64,000 nt of DNA from Aquincola tertiaricarbonis (GTDB taxonomy: Bacteria; Pseudomonadota; Gammaproteobacteria; Burkholderiales; Burkholderiaceae_C). Shown here one piece after another: positions 25,472-38,353 of this stretch. The position numbers and the translations under genes are program-made. The notes beneath the pieces were generated by a model. That model ran no database searches, was not told the DNA's origin, and saw only the letters and a program-made list of their open reading frames with translations. Each line of letters begins with the position of its first letter. Within the stretch, counting starts at the first letter, position 1. The stretch lies in NCBI RefSeq assembly GCF_000969605.1, contig NZ_JZUE01000012.1:163833-227832 (forward strand), given 5' to 3'.

Positions 25472-26335
25472 CTACAGGCCGCTCACGTCGCGCTTGGCGC
25501 CGCCGCGTCCGGGGCTGCCCGGGCCACCCGGGCTGCCGGGTCCGCCGGTGCCGGTGCCCAGGCCGCCGCCCAGTCCGCCACCCGGTGCGGCCCCGCCGCC
25601 GGGGTTGAAGGGCGTGACCTGCGCCGGGCCGGCCGAGGACCGGCTGCCCCTGGCCGGCAGGCTGTCCGCACCCTGCGACGGCCACCAGCGCTCCAGGTGC
25701 GCCGCGGCCCAGGCCCGGCCGCCCAGGCCGAAGGCCAGCGCCAGCGCCAGCACCAGGCCGCCCAGGATGATGAGGAAGCTGTAGCGCACGATGGCGCCGC
25801 CGATGTCCAGGTGGTCCAGCGCGATCATCAGCACGAAGATGAGGATCGCGTAGCGCGCCAGGCCGCCCAGCAGGTCGGCATCGCGCACGCCCACGCTGTG
25901 GCAGTAGGTAGCCACCGCATTGGCCACGAAGCGCGCGAAATAGGCGCCGAAGGCCAGGATCAGCAGGCCCACGATCACCTTGGGCACGAACACCATCACC
26001 CGGCCCAGCAGCTCGGTCACCTGCGTCAGGCCCAGGCCGTTGAAGGCCACGATCAGCGCCGCCAGGATCACCACCCAGTAGGCCAGCCAGGCCAGCAGGT
26101 CGGTGGTGTCGGTGTCGCTGCCGCCCTTCTGCAGCAGGCCGTCGATGCCGGCCCGCTTGGTGACGATATGGAAGTTGATGGCGCGCAGCGTCTTGCGCAC
26201 CACCAGCCGGGCCGCCTTGGCCACCAGCACGCCGATGATCAGCACGCCGGCGGCGATCAGCAGCCGCGGTATGAATGCGCCGATCTGCAGCAGGAAGGCC
26301 CGCAGCGGCTCCAGCATCACGTCTACCCGTTCCAT
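25472..26335 (-). CDS. CmpX-like mechanosensitive-channel-family membrane protein
   Basis: A 287-residue inner-membrane protein with about five helices in two similar halves; the first (PRLLIAAGVLIIGVLVAKAA) and third (PKVIVGLLILAFGAYFARFVAN) carry the conserved TM-helix repeat found in CmpX/MscS-related proteins. A cytoplasmic beta domain of true MscS is missing. The tail from about residue 245 is Gly/Pro-rich. It begins one base after the treS-maltokinase stop, so it is the fourth gene of the glucan operon, suggesting a link between osmotic sensing and trehalose/glucan metabolism. Confidence 0.85.
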   Translation of the reverse strand: MERVDVMLEPLRAFLLQIGAFIPRLLIAAGVLIIGVLVAKAARLVVRKTLRAINFHIVTKRAGIDGLLQKGGSDTDTTDLLAWLAYWVVILAALIVAFNGLGLTQVTELLGRVMVFVPKVIVGLLILAFGAYFARFVANAVATYCHSVGVRDADLLGGLARYAILIFVLMIALDHLDIGGAIVRYSFLIILGGLVLALALAFGLGGRAWAAAHLERWWPSQGADSLPARGSRSSAGPAQVTPFNPGGGAAPGGGLGGGLGTGTGGPGSPGGPGSPGRGGAKRDVSGL

Positions 26336-26336
26336 G

Positions 26337-29678
<3,342 letters not shown>

Positions 29679-29691
29679 GTGTGGCGGGCGT

Positions 29692-31779
29692 TCAAAGACC
29701 GTGGTCGAAGTCCTGCTCGCCCTGCAGCTGCTGCGTCACGCGGAACACGTGCGCCGGCGCCTGGCCCGGGTCGAGGATCACGAAGTTGTGGGCGCCCTGC
29801 CAGACGAAGCGCTGGTTGCTCAGCAGGTCGTGCAGGTGGAAGCGCGCGTCGGGCTCCAGCCCCAGCGCGGCCAGGTCCAGCGACACCCAGCCCGATTGCC
29901 GGTTGCGGGTGTCCAGGTTGGCCACCACCAGCACCGTGTTGCCCGAGGCGGCGTCGCGCTTGGTGTAGGCGAGGAGCTGCTCGTTGTCGGTATGGCAGAA
30001 GCGCAGGTTCTGCAACTGCTGCAGCGCCGGGTTGCGGCGGCGGATGTGGTTCACCTGCGCGATGAGCTGGCGCAGGCTGTCCGGCCGCTGAAGGTCCCAG
30101 TGGCGCAGCTGGTACTTCTCGGAGTCGAGGTATTCCTCGCTGCCCGGGCTGCGCGGCGCGTTCTCCATCAGCTCGTAGGCCGGGCCGTAGATGCCGTAGC
30201 TGGAGGCCAGCGTGGCCGCCAGCACCAGCCGCAACGCAAAGATGGGCCGGCCGCCGCCGTGCAGGTGCTCGTTGAGGATGTCGGGCGTGTTGGGCCAGGC
30301 ATTGGGGCGGAAGTAGTCCTTGCCCGGGCCCTGCGACAGCTCGGTGAAGTACTCGGTCAGCTCCTGCTTGGTGTTGCGCCAGGTGAAGTAGGTGTACGAC
30401 TGCGAGTAGCCCAGCTTGGCCAGCCGGTGCATCACCTTGGGCCGGGTGAAGGCCTCGGCCAGGAACAGCACCTGCGGATGCTCGCGCTTGATCTCGGTGA
30501 CGCACCACTCCCAGAACGGGAAGGCCTTGGTGTGCGGGTTGTCCACACGGAAGATGTGCACGCCCTGCGCGATCCAGTGGTCGAACACGCCCTTCAGCGC
30601 CGACCACAGGCCGCGCCAGTCCTCGGTCTCGAAGTTGAAGGGATAGATGTCCTGGTACTTCTTGGGCGGGTTCTCGGCGTACTGCACCGTGCCGTCGGGC
30701 CGCCAGCGGAACCACTGCGGATGCGACTTGACCCAGGGGTGGTCGGGCGCGCACTGGAAGGCGATGTCCAGCGCAATCTCGATGCCGTGCTCGCGCGCCT
30801 TGCCCACCAGGCGGCGGAAGTCCTCCAGCGTGCCCAGCTCGGGCAGGATGCTCTCGTGCCCACCCTCGGCCGCGCCGATGGCCCAGGGGCTGCCCACGTC
30901 GCCCGGCTGCGCGTCCAGCGCGTTGTTGCGGCCCTTGCGCTTGTCGCGGCCGATGGGATGGATGGGCGGGAAATACAGCACGTCGAAGCCCATCTCCGCC
31001 ACATAGGGCAGCCGGGCTTCCACGTCGGCGAACGTGCCGTGCCGACCGGGCTCGGTGCCGGCCGAGCGCGGGAACAGCTCATACCAGGTGGAGAAGCGCG
31101 CGCGCTCGCGGTCCACCTGCAGCGGCAGGTCGGCACTGCGCACGGCCAGGCTGCGGTCGGGGTGGCGGTCGGCCACGCGGGCCAGCAGCTCGTCCAGCGC
31201 CAGGGCCTTGAGCTGCGGTCCGTCGAAGGGTTGCGTGGCCGCGCCCTGGCGCAGCTGGGCGGCCCACTCGGCCAGGTGCCGGCCATCGCCGGCCGGGCCT
31301 TCGCCGGCACCGGCGCCCGCGCGCTGCGCGGCCTGCTCCAGCAGCTCCGCACCCACCAGCGCGGCGATGCGGATGTCCTCGTCGTCCACCCGGCGCAGCA
31401 GCTCATGCCGCCAGGAGTGGAAATGGTCCACCCAGGCTTCAACGCGGTAGAAGCCGCGGCCGATGGCCTGCGGCGTGAAGCTGGCCTGCCACACGTCGTT
31501 GACCAGGTGCTGCATCTCGGTCTCGTGCAGCGCGCCGCCTTCGGCCTGCCACTGCAGCATCACGCGCAGCTGGTCATGGCCGTCGGTGATGACGTGGGCT
31601 TCCACCGCCAGCGGCTCGCCCACCACGCGCTTGACCGCGAAGCGGCCGCCATCCACCACCGGCAGCACCGCATCCACCACTGCGCGGGCCTGGCCGCTGT
31701 CCGGCGGCATGCCGATGGGCTGGATGGGCGGTGCCACCACGGCCACGGCGGTGCTGGTCTTCGTCGACTTACTGGCCAA
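29692..31779 (-). CDS. glgE: Alpha-1,4-glucan:maltose-1-phosphate maltosyltransferase
   Basis: A 695-residue GH13_3 enzyme that extends linear alpha-glucan with maltose 1-phosphate. Catalytic residues are seen as nucleophile Asp413 in [17 protein letters not shown] and acid Glu442 in [12 protein letters not shown]. Other signatures are [19 protein letters not shown] and [11 protein letters not shown]. The N-terminal 120 residues form the beta-sandwich domain. Its start overlaps the glgB stop by 11 bases, and the treS fusion follows directly. Together the three make branched glucan from trehalose. Confidence 0.97.
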   Translation of the reverse strand: MASKSTKTSTAVAVVAPPIQPIGMPPDSGQARAVVDAVLPVVDGGRFAVKRVVGEPLAVEAHVITDGHDQLRVMLQWQAEGGALHETEMQHLVNDVWQASFTPQAIGRGFYRVEAWVDHFHSWRHELLRRVDDEDIRIAALVGAELLEQAAQRAGAGAGEGPAGDGRHLAEWAAQLRQGAATQPFDGPQLKALALDELLARVADRHPDRSLAVRSADLPLQVDRERARFSTWYELFPRSAGTEPGRHGTFADVEARLPYVAEMGFDVLYFPPIHPIGRDKRKGRNNALDAQPGDVGSPWAIGAAEGGHESILPELGTLEDFRRLVGKAREHGIEIALDIAFQCAPDHPWVKSHPQWFRWRPDGTVQYAENPPKKYQDIYPFNFETEDWRGLWSALKGVFDHWIAQGVHIFRVDNPHTKAFPFWEWCVTEIKREHPQVLFLAEAFTRPKVMHRLAKLGYSQSYTYFTWRNTKQELTEYFTELSQGPGKDYFRPNAWPNTPDILNEHLHGGGRPIFALRLVLAATLASSYGIYGPAYELMENAPRSPGSEEYLDSEKYQLRHWDLQRPDSLRQLIAQVNHIRRRNPALQQLQNLRFCHTDNEQLLAYTKRDAASGNTVLVVANLDTRNRQSGWVSLDLAALGLEPDARFHLHDLLSNQRFVWQGAHNFVILDPGQAPAHVFRVTQQLQGEQDFDHGL

Positions 31780-33670
31780 GAACTTCCCCTTCCACTGCCG
31801 GTGCCGGCTCCGGCTTGAACATCACGGTGGACAGCGGCGGCAGCGTCAGCCGCAGCTGGTGGCTGCGCCCATGCGAAGGCGTGGGCTCCGCGCCGCGGCC
31901 GCCCCAGTTGCCCCAGCCGGCGCCGCCGTACTCCGCCGCGTCGCTGTTGAAGATCTCGCGCCAGTAGCCGCCCTGCGGCACGCCCACCACGTAGTTCTCG
32001 CGCGGCAGCGGCGTGAAGTTGCACACCACCAGCACCGGCGCGCCGCCGCCGCGCGGCTTGCGCAGGAAGCTGATGACGGTGTTGTCCGCGTCGTTGGGCT
32101 CGATCCACTCGAAGCCCTCGTGGGTGAAGTCCAGCTCGTGCAGCGCCGGCTGCTCGCGCATCACGCGGTTGAGCTGCGCCACGGTTCGGCGGATGCCTTC
32201 ATGCGCCGGCTCGGCGGCCTGGTCCCATTCCAGCTGGCCTTCATGCGCCCATTCGCGGCGCTGCGCGAACTCGCTGCCCATGAACAGCAGCTTCTTGCCA
32301 GGGTGGGCCCACATCAGGCCGTACAGCGCACGCAGGTTGGCGAACTGCTGCCAGGCATCGCCCGGCATCTTGTCGATCAGCGACTTCTTGCCGTAGACCA
32401 CCTCGTCGTGCGAGAGCGGCAGCACGAAGTTCTCGTTGAAGGCATACACCAGGCTGAAGGTGAGCTGCCCGAGGTGGTACTGGCGGTACAGCGGGTCCTT
32501 CTGCATGAACGACAAGGTGTCGTGCATCCAGCCCATGTTCCACTTCATCTCGAAGCCCAGGCCGCCGGTGGAGGCCGGGCGCGAGACACGCGGCCAGGCC
32601 GTGCTTTCCTCGGCGATGGTCAGGGTGTCGGGGTGCTCGCGGTACACCGCCTCGTTGAGCTTCTGCAGGAAGTGGATGGCTTCCAGGTTCTCGCGGCCGC
32701 CGTAGCGGTTGGGCACCCATTCGCCGTGCTTGCGGGCGTAGTCCAGATACAGCATGGAGGCCACCGCATCCACGCGCAGGCCGTCCAGGTGGTACTTGTC
32801 CAGCCAGAACAGGGCCGAGCTGATGAGGAAGCTGCTGACCTCGCCGCGGCCATAGTTGAAGATGCTGCTGTTCCACTCCGGGTGGAAGCCCTGGCGCGGG
32901 TCGGCATGCTCGTACAGGTGGATGCCGTCGAAGTACTGCAGGCCGTGCTCGTCGGTCGGGAAGTGCGAGGGCACCCAGTCCAGGATGACGCCGATGCCGC
33001 ACTGGTGCAGGTGGTCCACCAGGTACATCAGGTCCTGCGGCGTGCCGTAGCGCGAGGTGGCCGCGAAATAGCCGGTGGTCTGGTAGCCCCAGCTGCCGTA
33101 AAACGGATGCTCGGTCACCGGCATCAACTCCACATGGGTGAAGCCGCAGGCCTCCACGTGGTCGGCCAGCGCATGGGCCAGCTCGCGGTAGTTCATCAGG
33201 CTGCCGTCGGTGCGCTTCCAGCTGCCGGCATGCATCTCGTAGATCGACACCGGCGCATCCAGCGCATTGCGCTTGGCGCGCTGGGCCATCCAGTCGGCAT
33301 CGCCCCAGTCGTACTCCAGGCTCCAGATGCGCGAGCCGTTGTTCGGCGCCACCTCGGCATAGATGCCGTAGGGGTCGGCCTTGTCGGCGCGGTAGCCGTT
33401 GTGGCGCGACTCCACGCGGTACTTGTAGACCTGCCCGCGCTGCGCATGCGTGGTGCGGCCTTCCCAGATGCCGCTGCCATCGGGCCGCGGCGTCAGGCGG
33501 TCGGCCTCGGCGTTCCAGCCATTCCACTCACCGATGACCGAGACGGCCTGGGCATTGGGCGCCCACACGGCAAACTCTGCCGCACCATCGCGCCACTGGC
33601 AGCCCAGCTTGTCGTAGAGCCGCGCATGGGTGCCCTCGCCAAACAGATAGATGTCCTGGTCGCTCAACAA
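31769..33670 (-). CDS. glgB: 1,4-alpha-glucan branching enzyme
   Basis: A 633-residue GH13_9 enzyme that introduces alpha-1,6 branches. The nucleophile is Asp301 in HLDGLRVDAVASMLYLDY and the acid Glu354 in TIAEESTAWP; YEMHAGSWKR and FVLPLSHDEVVYGKKSL are also diagnostic. It has one N-terminal CBM48 domain and lacks the extra N1 domain of the about 730-residue E. coli form. It is the first gene of the glgB-glgE-treS/mak-cmpX operon; the 166-base gap upstream is divergent to a small unknown gene. Confidence 0.97.
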   Translation of the reverse strand: MLSDQDIYLFGEGTHARLYDKLGCQWRDGAAEFAVWAPNAQAVSVIGEWNGWNAEADRLTPRPDGSGIWEGRTTHAQRGQVYKYRVESRHNGYRADKADPYGIYAEVAPNNGSRIWSLEYDWGDADWMAQRAKRNALDAPVSIYEMHAGSWKRTDGSLMNYRELAHALADHVEACGFTHVELMPVTEHPFYGSWGYQTTGYFAATSRYGTPQDLMYLVDHLHQCGIGVILDWVPSHFPTDEHGLQYFDGIHLYEHADPRQGFHPEWNSSIFNYGRGEVSSFLISSALFWLDKYHLDGLRVDAVASMLYLDYARKHGEWVPNRYGGRENLEAIHFLQKLNEAVYREHPDTLTIAEESTAWPRVSRPASTGGLGFEMKWNMGWMHDTLSFMQKDPLYRQYHLGQLTFSLVYAFNENFVLPLSHDEVVYGKKSLIDKMPGDAWQQFANLRALYGLMWAHPGKKLLFMGSEFAQRREWAHEGQLEWDQAAEPAHEGIRRTVAQLNRVMREQPALHELDFTHEGFEWIEPNDADNTVISFLRKPRGGGAPVLVVCNFTPLPRENYVVGVPQGGYWREIFNSDAAEYGGAGWGNWGGRGAEPTPSHGRSHQLRLTLPPLSTVMFKPEPAPAVEGEVLGQ

Positions 33671-33836
33671 CGTGCGGCACTCCTGGGTGGTAGCGCCACG
33701 TATGCGGCGCTCAAGTCCCAGGTCGGCAACCGGCGTACCCGCGGCTGCGCTTACAAGCTGCAGGTGGGCGGCGCGGGTGCGGCACGCGGTTTGCCCCGCG
33801 CTCCACTGGCGTCACTTCCGAAGCACCCCCTTTTCC

Positions 33837-34154
33837 ATGCAGCCCCTGCAGGCCACACCCTGGTTCGACGGTCATGACCCGCCCGCACGGGAAGGGCCGT
33901 ACCAGCGCCGTTATCCCGCCGGCCCTTACAGCTGCTGGGCCCAGGGCCGCTGGTATGGCGATGCCGCCACGCCGCAGGCGGCCGCAGCCGCGCGCAGTGC
34001 CAGCCGCTGGCAGCATGCCGCCTGGCGCGGCGTGAGCACGCCTTCCGATGCGCCGTGCGCCGCCTGCCGCGGCAGCAAGCTGATCGACCTGGGCTTCGAC
34101 GCCGAGACGGGCGACGACCTGATTGCCGCCTGTGCCGACTGCGACCCGGAATGA
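33837..34154 (+). CDS. Small hypothetical protein with two CxxC pairs
   Basis: A 105-residue protein. It is Pro/Tyr/Trp-rich in the first half (PYQRRYPAGPYSCWAQGRWYG) and ends with CAACRGSKLIDLGFD and AACADCDPE, two CxxC pairs that could bind zinc. The start at 33837 is a guess: the frame is open further upstream but codon use and composition improve here. The next gene begins 11 bases after the stop. No homology recognised. Confidence 0.55.
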   Translation: MQPLQATPWFDGHDPPAREGPYQRRYPAGPYSCWAQGRWYGDAATPQAAAAARSASRWQHAAWRGVSTPSDAPCAACRGSKLIDLGFDAETGDDLIAACADCDPE

Positions 34155-34164
34155 CGGCCGCGGC

Positions 34165-34749
34165 ATGAAGGCGCTGGACCCGATCACGCGGCTGCCCAGC
34201 GCGCCCAGCTTTTTCCTGGCGCTGGAGCTGGCGGCCACCGATGCGCAGCTCACCGGCGACCGCCTCTCGGTGCTGGTGGTGGATGCGGACGAGTTCGACG
34301 AGCTGCGCGAGCGAGAGGGCGACGACGCGGCCGACGCCTCGCTGGACCTCATCGGCAAGGTGCTGCGCCTGGCGCTAGGCCCTCAGGCGGTGCTGGCGCG
34401 GCTGATGGGCGACCAGTTCGGGGTGATGCTGCGCCACACCGGCATCGAGCAGGCGCATGCACGCGCCGAGGGGCTGCGCCGCGCCATCGAGCTCGGCTTC
34501 ATGTCGCACCAGCGGCGCCTGACGGTGAGCATCGGCGTGGCCTGCGGGCCCAGCCAGGGCGACTGGACCGGCCAGCAGATGATCGGCCTGGCCGGCCGTC
34601 GGCGCGAGATGGCGCGCACCGCCGGCGGCAACCGGGTGCATTCACATGGCCACCCGGGCCTGGCGCACGCGCAGCATGCGCAATGGCCGGCCTTCGGCGG
34701 CGATGACGACGGCGCGCTGCCGGCCAATGAACAGCTGACGCTGTTTTGA
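34165..34749 (+). CDS. Degenerate GGDEF-domain protein
   Basis: A 194-residue single-domain protein. It begins DPITRLPSAPSFFLALE, the entry of a diguanylate-cyclase domain, and has LSVLVVDADEFDELRER and RLTVSIGVACG. The catalytic loop reads RLMGDQFGVML where GG[DE]EF is expected, so the second Gly and the Glu pair are altered and cyclase activity is doubtful. There is no sensory domain. It may bind GTP or c-di-GMP, or be a relic. Moderate certainty on the family. Confidence 0.72.
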   Translation: MKALDPITRLPSAPSFFLALELAATDAQLTGDRLSVLVVDADEFDELREREGDDAADASLDLIGKVLRLALGPQAVLARLMGDQFGVMLRHTGIEQAHARAEGLRRAIELGFMSHQRRLTVSIGVACGPSQGDWTGQQMIGLAGRRREMARTAGGNRVHSHGHPGLAHAQHAQWPAFGGDDDGALPANEQLTLF

Positions 34750-34815
34750 TGGCGCTGGACATGGCGGTGCTTGGCGCACGCTGAGCAGCGGCGCAGGCCG
34801 CGTCGAACTGACTGG

Positions 34816-34838
34816 AGCCTCCCTCCTGGAGGGAAGCT
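34816..34838. repeat. Hairpin repeat, copy 1
   Basis: AGC-C-TCCCT-CCTGG-AGGGA-A-GCT: stem with one mismatch on a loop of five. It resembles the hairpin at 34862-34883, which starts 46 bases further on, in sequence and structure. Confidence 0.5.
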
Positions 34839-34861
34839 GAAGGGTGCGGTCAAACACGCTG

Positions 34862-34883
34862 GAGCTCCCTCTCGGAGGGGCTC
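34862..34883. terminator. Strong hairpin, copy 2, between convergent genes
   Basis: GAGC, a bulged T, CCCTC, loop TCG, GAGGGGCTC gives a nine-base-pair stem. It lies between the GGDEF gene and the convergent cytochrome b561 gene. There is no U-tract, so it may be a bidirectional transcript-end structure or a dispersed intergenic repeat rather than an intrinsic terminator. Confidence 0.5.
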
Positions 34884-34907
34884 GGGGGAGCTGTGCGTTA
34901 ACGCCTC

Positions 34908-35454
34908 CTAGCGGCCCAGCATGCGCAGCAGCGTGCGGTCCTTGTCCAGCACATGGTGCTAGAGCGCCGGCCACATGCAGCACCACCGCTGCGGCCACCG
35001 CATAACCTGCCAGCCAGTGCAGCGTGTGGCCGATGCCGGCTGCGGTGGCATTCAAGGGCAGCACCTCACCGGGCCGGGCCGGATCGGGCTGGGCCGCAAA
35101 CAACTCGAAGCCGAACACATCGACGCCATGGCCGCCGGCGGCCGACATCACCAGGCCCGACAGCGGCATGAGCAGCGTGCCCAGCAGCAGCACCCAGTGC
35201 ATCAGCACCGCCAGGCCATGCTCCCACGCTGGATAGTGGCGCACCGGCGCCGGCCAACCCTGCAGCAGCCGCAGCACGGCACGCGGCACGATGAGCAGCA
35301 GCGCCAGCATGCCGACCGCCTTGTGCAGCGGATACAGCGCATAGATCTCGAAGGTGGCCATGGCAAAGCCCACGCACAGCAGGCCGATCATCAGCAGGGC
35401 CACCAGCCAGTGCAGCAGGCGGGTGGTGGTGGACAGGGAAGTGGCAGTGCTCAA
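34908..35454 (-). pseudogene. Cytochrome b561 gene with a frameshift near its 3' end
   Basis: The first about 163 codons encode a four-helix b561-type cytochrome that passes electrons in the inner membrane; heme-ligand histidines are in TRLLHWLVA, YPLHKAVGM, HTLHWLAGY and VLHVAGAL. At about 34959-34966 the frame breaks: after VLHVAGAL the reading frame goes to APCAGQGPH, whereas two bases more would give the family ending HHVLDKDRTLLRMLGR and a stop at 34908-34910. As sequenced, translation runs on to 34642 and adds a foreign tail of roughly 100 residues antisense to the GGDEF gene. All heme ligands precede the break, so function may survive. A sequencing error is a real alternative. Confidence 0.78.
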
Positions 35455-35687
35455 GCAGGCTCCAGGCAGGGCGATGGCGCACGGTGGCGCAGGGCGCGCA
35501 TTCTGCGGCCAGGTGACAGAAGCTGCATATACATGCGGAACCCTTTCAGTTTGAAGCAGCGCTTATCGAAGCGAAGGCGTGACAGGCGATCTGTAGGAAG
35601 TGCCTCACGCCGCATCGCGGCGCCGCCTCGCCTGCTGCACGGCTGTGCCGATGCAGCATCGGACTGAGGAAAAACGGAGAAGACCCC

Positions 35688-36674
35688 ATGCCCCGCGTGA
35701 TCTGGAAAGGCGCCATCAGCTTCGGCCTGGTGTACGTGCCGGTGGCCCTGTACCCCGGCGCGCAGGACACCGGCATCAGCTTCGACTGGCTGGACAAGCG
35801 CAGCATGGATCCGGTGGGCTACAAGCGCATCAACAAGCGCACCGGCAAGGACATCGACAAGGAGAACATCGTCAAGGGCCTGAAGCAGGACACCGGCGAC
35901 TACGTGATCCTGAGCGAGGAAGAGATCAACGCCGCCTACCCGAAGAGCACGCAGGTCATCGAGATCGAGCACTTCGTCAAGGCCGACGAGATTCCCTTCA
36001 CCTACCTCGAGAAGCCCTACCTGCTGGCACCCATCGGCAAGGGCGAGAAGGTGTATGCCCTGCTGCGCGAGGCCATGATCGATGCCGGCGTGATCGCCGT
36101 GGCCCGCGTGGTGATGCACACCAAGGAAAGCCTGGCCGCGCTGATCCCCGATGGCGACGCGCTGCTGCTGAACACGCTGCGCTGGGCCAAGCAGGTGCGC
36201 TCGCGCGACGAGCTGAAGCTGCCGGCCGCCGGCAAGAAGGCCGTGGGCCTGAAGGACGCCGAGCTGGCGATGGCGCAGCAGCTCATCAGCGAGATGGTGA
36301 CCGACTGGGACCCCAACCAGTACGAGGACCGCTTCAGCGACGCCATCCATGCGCTGGCCGCCAAGAAGGTGGAAGCTGGCGAGACGGCCCAGGTGGCCCC
36401 GCTGGAGAACCCAGACGAGGCACCCGCCAGCTCCAACGTGGTGGACCTGAGCGACCTGCTGCGCCGCAGCCTGGCCAGCCGCAAGCCGGGCGCCAGGCCG
36501 ACTGCCGCTGCCCAGGACGACGCCGACGAAGAATCCGAGGCCCCGCCGGCCCGCAAGCCGGCCGCCAAGGCCGCCGCGAAGAAGGCCGCTGCCAAGACCG
36601 CCAGTACCGCCGCGTCCTCCAAGAAGGCGCCCGCCAAGACCGCCCGCAAGACCCCCGCCCGAAAGGCCGCATGA
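35688..36674 (+). CDS. ku: Ku DNA end-binding protein (bacterial NHEJ)
   Basis: A 328-residue Ku homologue that forms a homodimeric ring on DNA ends and recruits LigD. It begins [20 protein letters not shown], the family signature, and contains [19 protein letters not shown] and [14 protein letters not shown]. The C-terminal tail from about residue 255 is rich in Lys, Ala and Pro, like the DNA-binding extensions of other Ku proteins. No ligD is in the window. The 233-base gap before it is shared with the divergent cytochrome b561 gene. Its stop overlaps the next start (ATGA). Confidence 0.96.
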   Translation: MPRVIWKGAISFGLVYVPVALYPGAQDTGISFDWLDKRSMDPVGYKRINKRTGKDIDKENIVKGLKQDTGDYVILSEEEINAAYPKSTQVIEIEHFVKADEIPFTYLEKPYLLAPIGKGEKVYALLREAMIDAGVIAVARVVMHTKESLAALIPDGDALLLNTLRWAKQVRSRDELKLPAAGKKAVGLKDAELAMAQQLISEMVTDWDPNQYEDRFSDAIHALAAKKVEAGETAQVAPLENPDEAPASSNVVDLSDLLRRSLASRKPGARPTAAAQDDADEESEAPPARKPAAKAAAKKAAAKTASTAASSKKAPAKTARKTPARKAA

Positions 36675-37562
36675 TCGATTGCCTGATCGTGGGCGCCGGG
36701 CCCGCCGGGCTCACCGCGGCCATCTACCTGCGCCGCTTCCACCGCAAGGTGATGGTGGTGGATGCCGGCCGCAGCCGCGCCCGCTGGATTCCGCGTTCGC
36801 ACAACGTACCGGGCTTTCCGGAGGGCATCGGCGGCCCCGAGCTGCTGCAGCGCATGCGCCAGCACCTGGCCGGCGTGCAGGGCGAGGTCGCCGAGGGCGA
36901 GGTGACCCACCTGCGCCCGCATGCGCAGGGCTTCACCGCCAGCACGAGCCTGGGCGAGATCGATGCGCATTCGGTGGTGCTGGCCACCGGCGTGGTGGAC
37001 AACGTGCCCGCCCTGCCCGGCTGTGACGGCCTGCGGGCCGAGGCGCTGCTGCGCCAGTGCCCCATCTGCGACGGCTATGAATACACCGGCAGGCGCATCG
37101 TGGTGATCGGCGAAGGCCTGCATGGCGCCCGCGAGGCGCTGTTCATCCGCCACTACAGCGACGACGTGACCCTGGTGCAGCAGATCGGCGCGGCCGAGGC
37201 CGGGCCACTGCACCGGGCCGGCGTCAAGCACATCGACGCCACGCCGCAGTGCGTGCAGCCCCTGGGGCCGCAGCGCCTGCGGCTGCAGCTGGACAACGGC
37301 GACGCGCCGGAGTTCGAGGTGATGTACGCCGCCCTGGGGGTGAAGCCGCGGGCCGAGCTGGCCTATGCGCTGGACGTGGACACCGACGAATGCGGCGGCG
37401 TGCAGATCGACGCCCACTGCCGCACCAGCGTGCCGGGCCTCTACGCCATCGGCGACGTGGTCTCGGGCCTGGACCAGATCGCGGTGGCCAACGGCCAGGG
37501 CGCCATCGCCGCCACCGCGGTGCACAACCACCTGCGGCGCGAGTACGCACAGGCGCACGGCC

Positions 37563-37579
<17 letters not shown>
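36671..37579 (+). CDS. Thioredoxin-reductase-like FAD-dependent oxidoreductase
   Basis: A 302-residue flavoprotein of the thioredoxin-reductase fold. FAD motif [16 protein letters not shown] at 5-20, a redox-active CPICDG pair (Cys130, Cys133), the NAD(P) motif [13 protein letters not shown] and the FAD-closing [18 protein letters not shown]. The second glycine motif GEGLHG is not canonical, so the cofactor preference is open. It is translationally coupled to ku, an unusual pairing. Its last 17 bases overlap the convergent YkvA gene. Confidence 0.9.
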
Positions 37580-37955
<376 letters not shown>

Positions 37956-37956
37956 G

Positions 37957-38340
37957 CTAGCCGCCGCCGCGCGCCGGTCGCGCCAGCAGCTGGGCCACCT
38001 TCTCCAGCAGCGCGCGGTATTCGTAGGGCTTGGTGATGTAGCCGTCGCAGCCCGCGGCCAGGATGCGCTCCTCGTCGCCGTTCATCGCCAGGCCGGTGAG
38101 GGCCAGCACCCGCAGGTGGGCCGTGGCCGGGTCGCGGCGCAGCGCACGGGTGGCGTCCAGGCCGTCCATGCCGGGCATCTGGATGTCCATCAGCACCAGG
38201 TCCGGGCGCTCGGCCCGGGCCAGCTGCAGGCCCTGCTGCGCATCGGAGGCAGTGCTCACCTGGTGGGCCGCATGCTCCAGCACCACGCGCGCCAGCTGCA
38301 GGTTGTGCTGGTTGTCTTCGATCACCAGGATTCTTGCCAT
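37957..38340 (-). CDS. Stand-alone response-regulator receiver (CheY/DivK-like)
   Basis: A 127-residue single receiver domain. The acidic pocket is IEDN, the phosphoacceptor Asp52 in LVLMDIQMPGMDG, the Thr in LALTGLAM and the Lys in YITKPYEY. With no output domain it should act by phosphotransfer or protein contact. It follows the hybrid kinase by 13 bases and is its likely partner. Confidence 0.93.
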   Translation of the reverse strand: MARILVIEDNQHNLQLARVVLEHAAHQVSTASDAQQGLQLARAERPDLVLMDIQMPGMDGLDATRALRRDPATAHLRVLALTGLAMNGDEERILAAGCDGYITKPYEYRALLEKVAQLLARPARGGG

Positions 38341-38353
38341 GGGCGAACGTCCT

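Noticed and set aside
34642..35454. Cytochrome b561 as an intact 270-residue protein
   Set aside because: The last 100 residues are unlike any b561 tail and the normal ending lies in the neighbouring frame; a frameshift explains this better.
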